Positions 1 to 8,117 of a stretch of 64,000 nucleotides of DNA are shown here, in pieces. Positions within the stretch are counted from its first letter, which is position 1. Each line of letters opens with the position of its first letter. This DNA is from Streptomyces tirandamycinicus (GTDB taxonomy: Bacteria > Actinomycetota > Actinomycetes > Streptomycetales > Streptomycetaceae), in NCBI RefSeq assembly GCF_003097515.1, contig NZ_CP029188.1:6058531-6122530 (forward strand), given 5' to 3'. Position numbers and translations under genes: made by a program. The notes below the pieces were generated by a model. It ran no database searches and was not told where the DNA came from. It worked only from the letters and a program-made list of their open reading frames with translations.

Positions 1-815
1 TCCAGCGCGATGCGGTTGTCCCGGACGTAGGCGGCGAGGTGGCCGAGGGTGGCCGTGCCGTCGTCGTGGACCTGGATGTCGTCGGTGATCCGCACACCGT
101 GGCCGATGCGCTCGGCACCGCAGACCTGGACCGCCTCGTGGACGGACTCCGCGCCGACGGCCTCGCCGGCGTGGATGGTGAAGTGGCAGTTGTGCCGCTT
201 CAGGTGCTGGAAGGCGGGCAGGTGGTTGGCCGGCGGATTGCCGATCTCGCCGCCCGCGATGTCGAAGCCCGCGACACCGCGGTCCCGGTGCGCGACGGTC
301 AGCTCGGCTATCTCCAGCGAACGCCGGGTGTGCCGCATGCCGGTGAGCAGGGCCCGGACGGTGATCCGGCCCCCCGCCCGGCGCTCGCCCTCGCGCAGCC
401 CCTCGTTGACGGCGTCCACGACCTCGTCGAGGCCCAGCCCGCGCTCCTGGTGCTGCTCGGGCGCGTAGCGCACCTCGGCGTACACGACGCCGTCCGCCGC
501 CAGGTCCTCGGCGCACTCGGCCGCGACCCGGAAGAGGGCGTCGCGGGTCTGCATCACCGCGCAGGTGTGGGCGAAGGTCTCCAGGTAGCGTTCCAGCGAC
601 CCGGAGTCCGCCGCGTCACGGAACCATACGGCGAGGGCGTCGGGGTCCTCGGTGGGCAGCTCGCCGTAGCCGCAGTCACGGGCCAGCTCGATGATCGTGG
701 CGGGGCGCAGGCCGCCGTCCAGGTGGTCGTGGAGGACGGCCTTCGGTGCGCGGCGGATCCAGTCGGCGACGGGGGCGGCTGCCGGCTCTGCGGCGGAGTT
801 GTCAGACAAGTGCAT
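1..815 (-). CDS. add: Adenosine deaminase, C-terminal end outside the window
   Basis: Hydrolyses adenosine and deoxyadenosine to inosine in the cytoplasm (purine salvage). Reading from ATG at 815 the protein shows the family start PKAVLHDHLDGGLRP (metal-binding HxH form), then FTIHAGE near residue 215 and ERIGHG near residue 235. These are the metal and catalytic motifs of the amidohydrolase-fold deaminases. About 271 of the usual 340-380 residues are present, and the rest lies beyond base 1. No ribosome binding site precedes the ATG. A TACACT box (824-829, minus strand) ends 8 bases upstream, so the mRNA is probably leaderless. A palindrome (799-809) lies within codons 3-6. The GntR gene upstream is on the same strand and is the candidate regulator. 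Confidence 0.95.
   Translation of the reverse strand, partial: MHLSDNSAAEPAAAPVADWIRRAPKAVLHDHLDGGLRPATIIELARDCGYGELPTEDPDALAVWFRDAADSGSLERYLETFAHTCAVMQTRDALFRVAAECAEDLAADGVVYAEVRYAPEQHQERGLGLDEVVDAVNEGLREGERRAGGRITVRALLTGMRHTRRSLEIAELTVAHRDRGVAGFDIAGGEIGNPPANHLPAFQHLKRHNCHFTIHAGEAVGAESVHEAVQVCGAERIGHGVRITDDIQVHDDGTATLGHLAAYVRDNRIAL
799..809. promoter_or_regulatory. Candidate GntR operator inside the add start
   Basis: The sequence TTGTCAGACAA is a perfect palindrome around its central base. It covers codons 3-6 of adenosine deaminase, about 10 bases after the presumed transcription start. Related copies lie upstream of the neighbouring GntR gene at 1937-1947 (TTGTCAGGCTG) and 2159-2169 (TTGTCAGACAG). 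The GT...AC half-sites suit a GntR-family dimer. That this regulator binds here is inferred from the repeated motif only. Confidence 0.45.
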
Positions 816-1168
816 GCAGCGGGAGTGTACGCCACACGGCGGCCGGGCGCCCCCGCGGCCGTCTTGTGCCCGGCCGGGCCGGGTGTCACGGGTGGCCGCC
901 ATCCGTTCCCGCCCCTGCCCGCCATTCGCTCCCGCCCCGGCAGCGACGGGTGCGCCGAGGCCGATTCGACCCTCCCGGACAGGCCCGCGACTCTGTAGTC
1001 GATCACCCTCCCGGCCGGCTCCGGCCCGGCTCCCGCCCCGGCAGTGGCCGGTCTCCTGAGGCGCAGTGGCCGTGCACCGGCCGCGCACCGGCCCCGGCCG
1101 GGCGCCTCTGCAGGCCGTGCCCGCTCGGGAAGCCGGTCCCCGGGCCCGCGGGCCCCGGCCGGCCGCCG
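816..1168. other. Intergenic region upstream of add
   Basis: This 353-base gap separates the stop of the GntR gene from the add start, both on the minus strand. It holds the add promoter, of which only the -10 box TACACT (824-829 on the minus strand) is recognisable. Several GC-rich inverted stretches (for example gtgcaccggccgcgcaccgg near 1073) may end GntR transcription. I see no gene. Confidence 0.5.
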
Positions 1169-1918
1169 TCAGTTCGACTGGAGAACGGGCAGGGCCGGGG
1201 CGCCCGTCGGAAGCATGTGCTTGGCGGCCAGCACCGGGACGCCACCGGACCGCACGACCTGGGTGACCAGTACCGCGGGGGTGTCGGCGGGACGGTTCAG
1301 CTGGGCTCCGCGACGCCGCCCGAGCAGCGTCGCCGTGATACCCGAGTGCGCCGACAGCGGCACTCCGCGGGAGGCCCCGGTCAGCACGGCGAGCATCGAC
1401 GTCCCCGTGCCGTCCCCCGTATCCCGCAGAGCCCGCGCGAAAGCCGGATGCGCCCCCTCCAGGACGTCGTCGCCCGCCGCCCACTCCTGGCTGAGCGCCG
1501 CCGCGGCGCCCTCGCCGGACAGCAGCGACTCCCAGAACCGCAGCTCGGCCCGTGCGGGCGCGAGCAGGTGCTGGGTGGTGAAGTCCGTCGGCTCCTCGAC
1601 CGTCCGCAGCAGCGCCCGCACCCGCAGCGGCGTACCCGCCGAGAGCTGTTCCTCCAGCGGGCGGACGTGCTCGAAGCCACGGCGGGGAGGGCTGTCGTTG
1701 ACGGTCCTGCCGACCCCGCGCCGCACCGTCAGCAGCCCGTCCTCCTGCAGCAGCAGCAGCGCCTCGCGCAGTGCGGGCCGGCTGACGCCCAGGTCGGCCG
1801 CCAGCCTGGGCTCGGACGGCAGGGTGCAGCCCGGCGGATAGGTGCCGTCGTGGATGGCGTCGGCGATCCGCTCGTACAGGACGACGACCGGCCTCCGCTG
1901 CTGTCCGCTGACTGCCAC
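1169..1918 (-). CDS. GntR-family transcriptional regulator
   Basis: Predicted cytoplasmic DNA-binding repressor of 249 residues. Residues 10-75 form the GntR winged helix: YERIADAIHDGTYPPG, then LPSEPRLAADLGVSRP and LREALLLLQEDGLL. The C-terminal 150 residues look like the UTRA-type effector domain of the HutC subfamily, although its motifs are weak. I chose GTG at 1918 because CGAGGAGGG lies just upstream. A longer reading from GTG 1936 has no such site. The copies of TTGTCAG(A/G)C at 1937 and 2159 lie upstream of this gene, and a palindromic version lies in add, so autoregulation and control of purine salvage are plausible. The ligand is unknown. Confidence 0.85.
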   Translation of the reverse strand: MAVSGQQRRPVVVLYERIADAIHDGTYPPGCTLPSEPRLAADLGVSRPALREALLLLQEDGLLTVRRGVGRTVNDSPPRRGFEHVRPLEEQLSAGTPLRVRALLRTVEEPTDFTTQHLLAPARAELRFWESLLSGEGAAAALSQEWAAGDDVLEGAHPAFARALRDTGDGTGTSMLAVLTGASRGVPLSAHSGITATLLGRRRGAQLNRPADTPAVLVTQVVRSGGVPVLAAKHMLPTGAPALPVLQSN

Positions 1919-1936
1919 GAACCCTCCTCGGCTCAC

Positions 1937-1947
1937 TTGTCAGGCTG
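1937..1947. promoter_or_regulatory. Operator-like half-palindrome before the GntR gene
   Basis: TTGTCAGGCTG keeps the left half of the palindrome seen in add and degenerates in the right half. It lies 18 bases upstream of the chosen GntR start, where a bound repressor would block transcription or initiation. Confidence 0.35.
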
Positions 1948-2452
1948 CGCTCCAGGGCGCTCGTCCTCCACGAGGCCCTGCAGGCGGTGGTGGGGGCGAG
2001 TCGGGCGCCGGCCGGAACACCGCTGCGCCGGGTCCCGGACCAGCGCTCCTCTGGGCGATCGGAGTCGTGGCGCCCCCTCACGTTCCGCCGTCCACCGTAG
2101 TTCACCGCGGGAAGGCCGCGACGCTCCGCGCAGAGGTTTCCCGTCCGGCTGGACGAGCTTGTCAGACAGGACTGCCGGAGTCTGCTGAGTCTTGCCGAGT
2201 TCTGCGAGTGCTGCGAGTTCTGCTGAGATGTGCGAGATGTGCTGGGACCCGCCGGGCCGTCGTCGTGTCGGCGAACCCATGGGTGGAGCTCGGCAGGCGA
2301 CATTCCGGCAGGGGACGGCAGGCCGCCCCCGAGGGTGCCTCTGCGACGTCGCCCCCGCGCTGCCGGGGGACGCGGGGTCGTCGCCGGTCCCCGCGGTGCT
2401 CCCGCGTTCGCTGCCGCAGCACACGACCCGAGGCCGGCGTTAGCCTGGCGCC
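1948..2452. other. Divergent intergenic region with a second GntR-type motif
   Basis: About 500 bases separate the GntR gene (minus) from the acetyltransferase (plus). TTGTCAGACAG at 2159-2169 matches the add palindrome at 10 of 11 bases. A short stretch from about 2190 to 2245 repeats gttctgcgag and gagatgtgcgag-like words. Nothing in the six frames looks like a conserved protein. Confidence 0.4.
2441..2446 (+). promoter_or_regulatory. -10 box of a leaderless promoter
   Basis: TAGCCT sits 6 bases before the ATG of the acetyltransferase, the spacing expected when transcription starts at the A of the start codon. No purine-rich ribosome binding site is present. The -35 element is not recognisable. 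Confidence 0.45.
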
Positions 2453-3121
2453 ATGTCCGCAGCACCGAGCCCCCCTCCCGGCCCATGCGACCCCCAGGGC
2501 GCCTCCGGCGCCGAGGCGCACGGCGGCAGGGGGGCTGGCTCCGGCGCTCTCCCCGTCGCGGTCGCGGTGGGCCCGAGGACCTTCATCCGCCACTACCGCC
2601 TCGACGACGCCGCCGAGTACACGGCACTCGCCCGCGAAAGCACCCGGCTGCACAGGCCCTGGCTCTTCCCGCCCCGGACCGGCGCCGAGTACGCCGCCTA
2701 CGCCCGGCGGCTCCTGGAGGACCCGACGAGGACCGGCTATCTCGTCTGCGACCGTGCGGACGGGCGGATCGCCGGATTCGTCACCATCAACAACATGGTC
2801 CAGGGAGCCTTCCTCAGCGGAGCAGTCGGTTACGGGGCGTTCGCCCACGCCGCGGGTCGCGGACTGATGGCGGAGGGGCTCGGGCTCGTCGTCCGCCATG
2901 CCTTCGGACCGCTGGGACTGCACCGGCTCGAAGCCAACATCCAGCCCGGCAACGGGCCTTCCGTCGCCCTCGTGCGGCGGCTCGGCTTCCGTCTGGAGGG
3001 CTTCTCCCCGGACTTCCTCTTCATCGACGGTGCCTGGCGCGACCATGAGCGCTGGGCCATCACCGCGGAGATGGAACTCCGTGCGCCGCAGCCGCACCCC
3101 GGTGCCGTCAGGCCGGACTGA
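2453..3121 (+). CDS. GNAT-family N-acetyltransferase, RimJ/RimL type
   Basis: Predicted to move an acetyl group from acetyl-CoA to an amino group of a protein or small molecule in the cytoplasm. Residues 1-40 are a low-complexity Pro/Gly/Ala leader. The GNAT fold follows: FIRHYRLDDAAEY near residue 43, GYGAFAHAAGRGLMAEGL (acetyl-CoA pyrophosphate loop) near residue 125, and LEANIQPGNGPSVALVRRLGF near residue 160. The last is the hallmark of the RimJ/RimL branch. Length (222 residues) is slightly above the family average because of the leader. The start has no ribosome binding site but a -10 box directly upstream. It is convergent with the DUF4232 gene. Confidence 0.88.
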   Translation: MSAAPSPPPGPCDPQGASGAEAHGGRGAGSGALPVAVAVGPRTFIRHYRLDDAAEYTALARESTRLHRPWLFPPRTGAEYAAYARRLLEDPTRTGYLVCDRADGRIAGFVTINNMVQGAFLSGAVGYGAFAHAAGRGLMAEGLGLVVRHAFGPLGLHRLEANIQPGNGPSVALVRRLGFRLEGFSPDFLFIDGAWRDHERWAITAEMELRAPQPHPGAVRPD

Positions 3122-3298
3122 CCCCCGGAAACCGCGTGGACCGTCCGCCCCGGCCGTACGTCCGCCCCGGCCGTACGGCCACTCCCGCAGGGTGGGCCCG
3201 TGCGGGGGCGGCCCCGGCAAGGGAAGCGGGCTGGGACGCCGGACCGGCGCGGTACGGGCCGGGGTCCCCGGAACCGCGAGGCGGCGTACGGATGAACC

Positions 3299-3332
3299 TG
3301 AGCCCCCGTACCCCCGTGGTGACGGGGGCTCA
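3299..3332. terminator. Hairpin between convergent genes
   Basis: TGAGCCCCCGT (3299-3309) pairs perfectly with ACGGGGGCTCA (3322-3332) across a 12-base loop. This 11-bp stem lies between the stops of the acetyltransferase and the DUF4232 gene and could end transcription from both sides. Confidence 0.7.
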
Positions 3333-3347
3333 GGGGCTGAAAGGGGC

Positions 3348-4037
3348 TCAGGCGGCCACTACGGGACCCACGAAGTTGCGCGGCGGGGCGCCCGACTCCT
3401 GCTCGGCGACCGGCCCCCAGCGCCAGCGCATGTTCGCGGACGCGGTGTTGTTCGGCGGGGTCACGATCGCGGTCACCGGCTCGATCACTCCGCCCTCGCC
3501 CGGCTGCCCCTGCCGGAACGTGAGGGTGAACCGGGCGCTCGCCCCGGGCTCCAGGGTGACGGCCGAGTGCGACACCGACTGCTGGTTCTCGAAGCTCTCC
3601 GTCGTGCCTCCGCGGGCGAGCGCCACCTTCGGGAACCCGTCCAGCAGGCATGTGCCGCTCCCCGCGTTCCGGAGGTCGACGACAGCGGTCCGGCTGCTGC
3701 CCGGCTCGGCCCCGCCGGCGACCGCGGTACCCCCGGGAGCCCAGGAGAGCGCCAGGTCCGAGGTCAGACACGGCGGGGGCGGCACCGCCACCGCGGGTGC
3801 GGCCGGCACCACCGGCGCGGCGATGGCCGCCACGGCCAGGGCGCCCAGGAGCCGCGCGCGAGCGGGGACCGCGTTACGGGCGCGAACGGCCGTACGGAGA
3901 CGTGACGCACAGGCACGGATGGCACGGGCACGGGACGCATGGGCACGGGACGCACGGCCACCCACGGCGGCCGGGTCAGGGATGTGAGAGCTCCGTTCCG
4001 TGCGGCTGCCCGTGCGGGTGCGTATCGGCCATGACAT
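3348..4037 (-). CDS. DUF4232 domain protein, exported
   Basis: 229 residues. The C-terminal 140 residues match the DUF4232 pattern: a PPPPCLTSDLALSW start, a paired cysteine in GTCLLDGFP, then a beta-rich Ig-like stretch ending NFVGP. Such proteins are typically exported or lipid-anchored in actinobacteria, function unknown. The hydrophobic export segment (LLGALAVAAIAAPVVPAAPA) starts only at about residue 63. Before it is an unusual Arg/Ala/Ser-rich leader built from gcacgg-like repeats, so the true start may be further in. The annotated ATG at 4037 does have a good GGAGGT site 6 bases upstream. Confidence 0.8.
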   Translation of the reverse strand: MSWPIRTRTGSRTERSSHIPDPAAVGGRASRAHASRARAIRACASRLRTAVRARNAVPARARLLGALAVAAIAAPVVPAAPAVAVPPPPCLTSDLALSWAPGGTAVAGGAEPGSSRTAVVDLRNAGSGTCLLDGFPKVALARGGTTESFENQQSVSHSAVTLEPGASARFTLTFRQGQPGEGGVIEPVTAIVTPPNNTASANMRWRWGPVAEQESGAPPRNFVGPVVAA

Positions 4038-4260
4038 GCGGTACCTCCGTATTCGGCTGCTGGGCCTCCGCTCGCGGCACGCCGCCAGGACGGCTCCTCG
4101 GGTGGCAAGGCTCCCGGGCCGAGCGGCTCACGACGGGCCGGGCCGGCGGAGTGCGGGCACCCTCGGCGCGGCGCCGGGGTGCACTGCCCGAGCACACGGC
4201 CTGCCCCGGCTCTTCCGGTGGGCCCAGGCGCGGCTCGGATGCTCACGAGCACAATCGATC

Positions 4261-4286
4261 TCACCCTAAACCAGCCATTAGGGTGA
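4261..4286. promoter_or_regulatory. Perfect 9-bp inverted repeat, operator-like
   Basis: TCACCCTAA (4261-4269) and TTAGGGTGA (4278-4286) are exact complements separated by 8 bases. The surrounding 40 bases are AT-richer than the rest of the gap. It could be an operator for an unlinked regulator or a hairpin end of the VOC transcript. The latter is 150 bases upstream on the same strand, which makes a terminator role less likely than regulation of the DUF4232 gene. Confidence 0.45.
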
Positions 4287-4330
4287 TGCATCCGGACGAT
4301 TCTCCTGCCGCACTCGTGCTCGCGCTGGTG

Positions 4331-4384
4331 CCGTGTCCGTGTCCGTGTCCGTGTCCCTGTCCGTGTCCGTGTCCGTGTCCGTGC
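4331..4384. repeat. CCGTGT hexamer repeat
   Basis: Nine consecutive 6-base units: eight are CCGTGT or differ by one base (CCCTGT, CCGTGC). It lies in non-coding DNA just downstream of the VOC gene. Confidence 0.9.
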
Positions 4385-4436
4385 CGCCGGGCGCCGGTGG
4401 CACGCGCATTCCGGTCCGCGGAACCCCGACCGGCCC

Positions 4437-4826
4437 TCAGCGGCCCGCCGTACCCGGGGTGCCCGGGGAGTTGCTGACGGCGGCCTTCCGGTCGACGTAC
4501 TCGAACACCGAACCGTCCGGGTGCACCGCGATGAGATTGCGGCCCGCCGGCGTCGGCACCGGCCCCGCCACCACCGTGGCGCCGACCTCGGTGAGCGTCG
4601 CGAACGCCGTGTCCACGTCCTCGACCGCGATGGTCGCGGAGACCTTGCGGAGGATCTCCAACTCGGCCTCGGGCCCGCTCATCAGCAGGAAGCAGCCCAC
4701 AGCCGCCACCGATACTCCGCCGCGCTCGAAGCGGAGCGCACGCGTGCCGGTGAGGCGTTCGTAGAAGCCGGACGCGGCCTCGATGTCGTCGACGCAGATA
4801 CGCAGCGTGGTTCCGAGGATCTCCAT
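4437..4826 (-). CDS. VOC-superfamily (glyoxalase-like) protein
   Basis: 129 residues, about the usual length for a single-module vicinal oxygen chelate protein. Both beta-alpha-beta-beta-beta halves are visible: LRICVDDIEAASGFYERLTG at residues 8-27, and VEDVDTAFATLTEVGATVVA near residue 68, ending in HPDGSVFEYVDR. Metal ligands usually sit on the first strand and near FEYV. The substrate cannot be told from sequence; members include resistance proteins, dioxygenases and isomerases. It stands alone, 480 bases from the next gene. Confidence 0.82.
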   Translation of the reverse strand: MEILGTTLRICVDDIEAASGFYERLTGTRALRFERGGVSVAAVGCFLLMSGPEAELEILRKVSATIAVEDVDTAFATLTEVGATVVAGPVPTPAGRNLIAVHPDGSVFEYVDRKAAVSNSPGTPGTAGR

Positions 4827-5209
4827 ACCGGCGAGGGTAGTTGGCGGCGCGGAACCGCGAGATCGGTTCCGTCGCGGCCCGGTCGTGGTCGCCGCCGGGC
4901 CCGTGAGGCACGGGCGGCGCGTGAGTGCGCGGCGAGCGCGGACGGGGCCCGCCGGGGGCGAAGGGCCGCATGGCGAAGCCCGACGCCCGCGCCGAGGTGC
5001 TCCTCACCCGGGCGGGCGGTCCTGGCACATGTCCACGTCGGCCCCTTCGGCCCTTCGGCCCCTTCGGCTCCGGCGCACGTCCACGCCGGCCGCGTCGGCC
5101 CTGGTGCACGTCCACGCCGGCCCCGTCGGCCCCGTCGCTCCCGGCGCACGTCCACGTCGACCCGTCGGTCCCGTCGGCAACCTGGCCGATGTCGGTGACC
5201 GAGTACGCG
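4827..5209. repeat. Intergenic region with direct repeats of a CACGTCCACG core
   Basis: A 383-base gap before the VOC start. A 17-base block with core CAYGTCCACG followed by YCGGCC recurs at 5023, 5072, 5103 and 5143, with GGCCCCKTCGGCC-type filler between copies. Spacing is irregular (49, 31 and 40 bases). Frames through it give collagen-like low-complexity peptides and are not credible genes. Confidence 0.7.
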
Positions 5210-6022
5210 TCAGGGCACCCGGCAGAGCAGTTCGCCGTGCGGGACCATGAACCAGCCGTCCTCCTCGTGCCCCCAGGCGCGCCAGGCCGCGGCGATGCCG
5301 TCGAGTTCGTCCGGGCGGGTGTGGCCGCCCTCGAGGGCGAGGGCGGCGTAGGCCGAGGCCGTCGTACGGTCCGCCCACAGCCCGCTCCACCAGGCGCGTT
5401 CGTCCGGAGTCGTGAAACACCAGGCGGAGGCGGTCGCCGTGATGTCGCTGAAGCCCGCGGCGCGTGCCCACGCGTACAGCCTGCGGCCGGCGTCCGGTTC
5501 GCCGCCGTTCGCCCGGGCCACGCGGCGGTAGAGGTCCAGCCAGGCATCCAGCCCCGGGACTTCGGGGAACCAGGCGAAGGCGCCGTAGTCGCTGTCGCGG
5601 ACGGCGACGACGCCACCGGGCCGGCACACCCGCCGCATCTCGCGGAGCGCCGTCACGGGGTCGCCGACGTGCTGTAGCACCTGGTGGGCGTGGACGACGT
5701 CGAAGGAGTCGTCGGGGAAGTCCAGTGCGTGGACGTCGGCGACCGCGAAGCGGACATTGCCCAGCCCGCGGGCTGCCACCGCCTGCCGTGCCTCCTCCAG
5801 GACGTCCGCGGCGGCGTCGACGGCCGTGACCGTGCCGCCGGGGATGAGGGACGCCAGATCGGCGGTGATCGTGCCGGGACCGCATCCGACGTCCAGGACG
5901 TCCGCCCCCGGCCGCAGTTCGGGCACCAGGTGGGCGGCGGAGTTGGCGGCCGTGCGCCAGCGGTGCGAGCGCAGCACCGACTCGTGGTGGCCGTGGGTGT
6001 AGACGGCGGTCTTCCTCGTCAT
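5210..6022 (-). CDS. Class I SAM-dependent methyltransferase
   Basis: 270 residues, predicted soluble. The SAM-binding motif I is VLDVGCGPGTITADLA near residue 40, followed by the acidic loop VTAVDAAADVLEEARQ, motif GLGNVRFAVADVHALDFPDDSFD and the LREMRRVCRPGGVVAVRDSDYG segment. This order is that of the UbiE/Methyltransf_11 group. The C-terminal part contains WFTTPDERAWWSGLWADR, common to Streptomyces members of unknown substrate. ATG 6022 was chosen because CGAGAGGAGTG precedes it. Longer readings upstream add an Arg-rich stretch without a binding site. Confidence 0.88.
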   Translation of the reverse strand: MTRKTAVYTHGHHESVLRSHRWRTAANSAAHLVPELRPGADVLDVGCGPGTITADLASLIPGGTVTAVDAAADVLEEARQAVAARGLGNVRFAVADVHALDFPDDSFDVVHAHQVLQHVGDPVTALREMRRVCRPGGVVAVRDSDYGAFAWFPEVPGLDAWLDLYRRVARANGGEPDAGRRLYAWARAAGFSDITATASAWCFTTPDERAWWSGLWADRTTASAYAALALEGGHTRPDELDGIAAAWRAWGHEEDGWFMVPHGELLCRVP

Positions 6023-6187
6023 GCGGCCGCACTCCTCTCGAGACGTGGTGCGGCCACCGTACTCCCGGTGCTCCATATTTCGAGACCAGTGTCTTGTCAT
6101 ACGGACAGGTGTGGAGGTCGAGGAGCCGGTGCCCCGGACCGGGCGTGTGTGCCCGTACCGGGGCGAACCGCGGACCCTCGGGACCTC

Positions 6188-7819
6188 TCAGAGCAGCGGT
6201 GCGGTCGGCGACGGGCGGTAGACGACCAGTGCCTCCGAGAGCTTGTCCACCGTCAGGTCCTTCGGCGCCTGCGCGATCTCCCCGTCGTACGCGAGCAGTG
6301 AGCCCGGAGCCAGGCCGGAGACGCGCAGTTTGCGCAGCCGGCCGGCCGCATGGAACGCGGACCGGCTCAGTGGACCCGAGAGGGCCGCGGCGAGCAGCCG
6401 CACGCCCGGAAAGCGGCCGCCGTGCACCACGCGGACGTCGAGCAGTCCGTCGGCGAGGTCGTAGCGCCGTCCGGGAGTGGGGCCGAGGCGCTGGTAGCTG
6501 CCGTTCCCGGCGAACAGCAGCCAGAGCGGCCTCCTGCGCCCGGCGATCTCGGCCTCCAGCGGGTGCTCCCCGCGCAGGGTCCGCAGCGCGGCCAGCACTC
6601 CGGCGGGCCAGCCGCCGATCCGCGGCGACCACCGTTCCCGGATACGCACCATCTCCGGGTACACGCCGAGGGAGAAGGTGTTGACGAAGTGGCCCTCGGG
6701 CGCACCGCCCGGGCCCGGCGTGAACCGGCCCAGGTCGACCCGTACGGCATCGCCCGACGCCAGTGCCCGGCAGGTGTCGTGGACCGTCTCCAGGCCCAGG
6801 TCGTACGCGAAGTGGTTCAGGGTCCCCCCGGGGAACACGGCGAGCGGGAGCCCGTGCCGGACCGCGGTGGTCGCGGCGAGGTTGACCGTGCCGTCGCCGC
6901 CGAGCACGCCGAGGGCCCGGCAGCCGCTCGTGGCCGCCTCCTCCAGGGCGCTCGCGATCTCCTGCGGCGCGCACTCGACGATCCGCGCCAGCGGCAGCGC
7001 GTCGCGTACCAGCGCCGTGGCGTCGTCCCCGGGCGCGAGCGCACCGAGGGGGCCGTTGCCCGCACCGGAGGAGCGGTTGACGACCACGACCAGGTCCTTG
7101 CCCGCCGTCAGCGGGGGTGCCTGGGTGTGCGGCCGCCCGGCCGGCGGCAGTTGGTCACGGGTGGGCACCAGCCCGCGCACCGCGAACGCCGCGCCGACCC
7201 CGAGAGCCGCTCCCACGAGCACATCGCTCGGGTAGTGGACCCCGGTGTACACGCGCGACAGCGCGACCGCGGCCGCGACCGGGGCCACCACCGCACCCCA
7301 GCCCTTCGACTCCATCGCCACGCCCGCGGCGAAGGCCGCCGCCGACGCCGAGTGGCCCGAGGGGAAGGACGTGGTGAACGGCTGCCGCTTGAGTTGCCGG
7401 ACGAGCGGCACGGCGTCGATTACCGGGCGAGCCCTGCGCACCGAACGCTTGGCCACGGTGTTGATCGTCGCCGAGGCGAGCGCCAGCGAGGCCACACCTC
7501 GGACGGCGGCCCTCCGCGACCGTGCGCCGCGGCCGAAGACGGCCATTCCGGCGGCCGTGCCGAACCACAGAAGGCCGTGGTCGGCGGCCCTGCTGAGCCT
7601 GGGCAGCACGGGGTCGGCGCCCGGCCAGTGACGGGTCGCGACCGCGTGGAGGACCCCGCGGTCCCACCCCGTGAGGGTCGAGGCGATCCGCCTGGCGCGC
7701 GGCGAGCGCGGCGACAGCCCCTCGGGGGCCGTCACGAGGCGGGCCGCGGCGCGGGTGAAGGACTGCGGGAGCAGCTGCGCGGCGGAGCGCGTCGCGCTGT
7801 CTCGATGGAAGGCCGGCAT
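6188..7819 (-). CDS. Fused PAP2 phosphatase / diacylglycerol kinase-like protein
   Basis: 543-residue bifunctional membrane protein. Residues 55-225 are a PAP2 lipid phosphatase with all three signature motifs: KRSVRRARP near 125, PSGHS near 155 and SRVYTGVHYPSD near 190, lying among several hydrophobic helices. Residues 240-540 are a diacylglycerol/sphingosine-kinase domain with VNRSSGAGN near 247, the nucleotide loop GGDGTVN near 305 and PGGTLNHFA near 328. Together the halves suggest dephosphorylation and rephosphorylation of a membrane lipid. The fusion is common in actinobacteria and its physiological substrate is not known. Confidence 0.92.
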   Translation of the reverse strand: MPAFHRDSATRSAAQLLPQSFTRAAARLVTAPEGLSPRSPRARRIASTLTGWDRGVLHAVATRHWPGADPVLPRLSRAADHGLLWFGTAAGMAVFGRGARSRRAAVRGVASLALASATINTVAKRSVRRARPVIDAVPLVRQLKRQPFTTSFPSGHSASAAAFAAGVAMESKGWGAVVAPVAAAVALSRVYTGVHYPSDVLVGAALGVGAAFAVRGLVPTRDQLPPAGRPHTQAPPLTAGKDLVVVVNRSSGAGNGPLGALAPGDDATALVRDALPLARIVECAPQEIASALEEAATSGCRALGVLGGDGTVNLAATTAVRHGLPLAVFPGGTLNHFAYDLGLETVHDTCRALASGDAVRVDLGRFTPGPGGAPEGHFVNTFSLGVYPEMVRIRERWSPRIGGWPAGVLAALRTLRGEHPLEAEIAGRRRPLWLLFAGNGSYQRLGPTPGRRYDLADGLLDVRVVHGGRFPGVRLLAAALSGPLSRSAFHAAGRLRKLRVSGLAPGSLLAYDGEIAQAPKDLTVDKLSEALVVYRPSPTAPLL

Positions 7820-8081
7820 GGAACGCGGTTACCCCGGGTCCTCGCGATCCAAGCGGGCCCCGCGCACTTGCCACCCCGCCGCGCGGAACGTGCCGGGCCG
7901 GTTGGGCCGGGCCGGTTGGGCCCGGTCCTGCCACGGCCACGGCCACGGACCTGCCGCCCATCCATCCCGGCGGTGCACCGGTTCCACTGTGAGCGCGCCG
8001 GTCCTCCCGGGAGCGCACCGGCGGGCCGTCACGGTCCGTGGCCCTGCCGCGGCGGGCCGGCGGCGCGGGTGCGCTCGCGAG

Positions 8082-8110
8082 TTGGCATCGCCGGACGGCC
8101 GGAGCACAGT
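8082..8110 (+). promoter_or_regulatory. Candidate promoter, leaderless gene
   Basis: TTGGCA (8082-8087) and CACAGT (8105-8110) are 17 bases apart, and the ATG follows 7 bases after the second box. No ribosome binding site is present at a useful distance. Confidence 0.35.
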
Positions 8111-8117
8111 GGACCCC

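Larger units (their letters stand above)
4038..4436. other. Intergenic region with palindrome and hexamer repeat
   Basis: About 400 bases between the DUF4232 start and the VOC gene stop, both minus strand. It carries the DUF4232 promoter region, a perfect inverted repeat at 4261-4286 and a CCGTGT repeat at 4331-4384. No gene is recognisable. Confidence 0.5.

Noticed and set aside
5004..6974. Minus-strand 656-codon frame over the methyltransferase and repeats
   Set aside because: It is out of frame with the SAM motif and consists of Arg/Gly/Pro low complexity.
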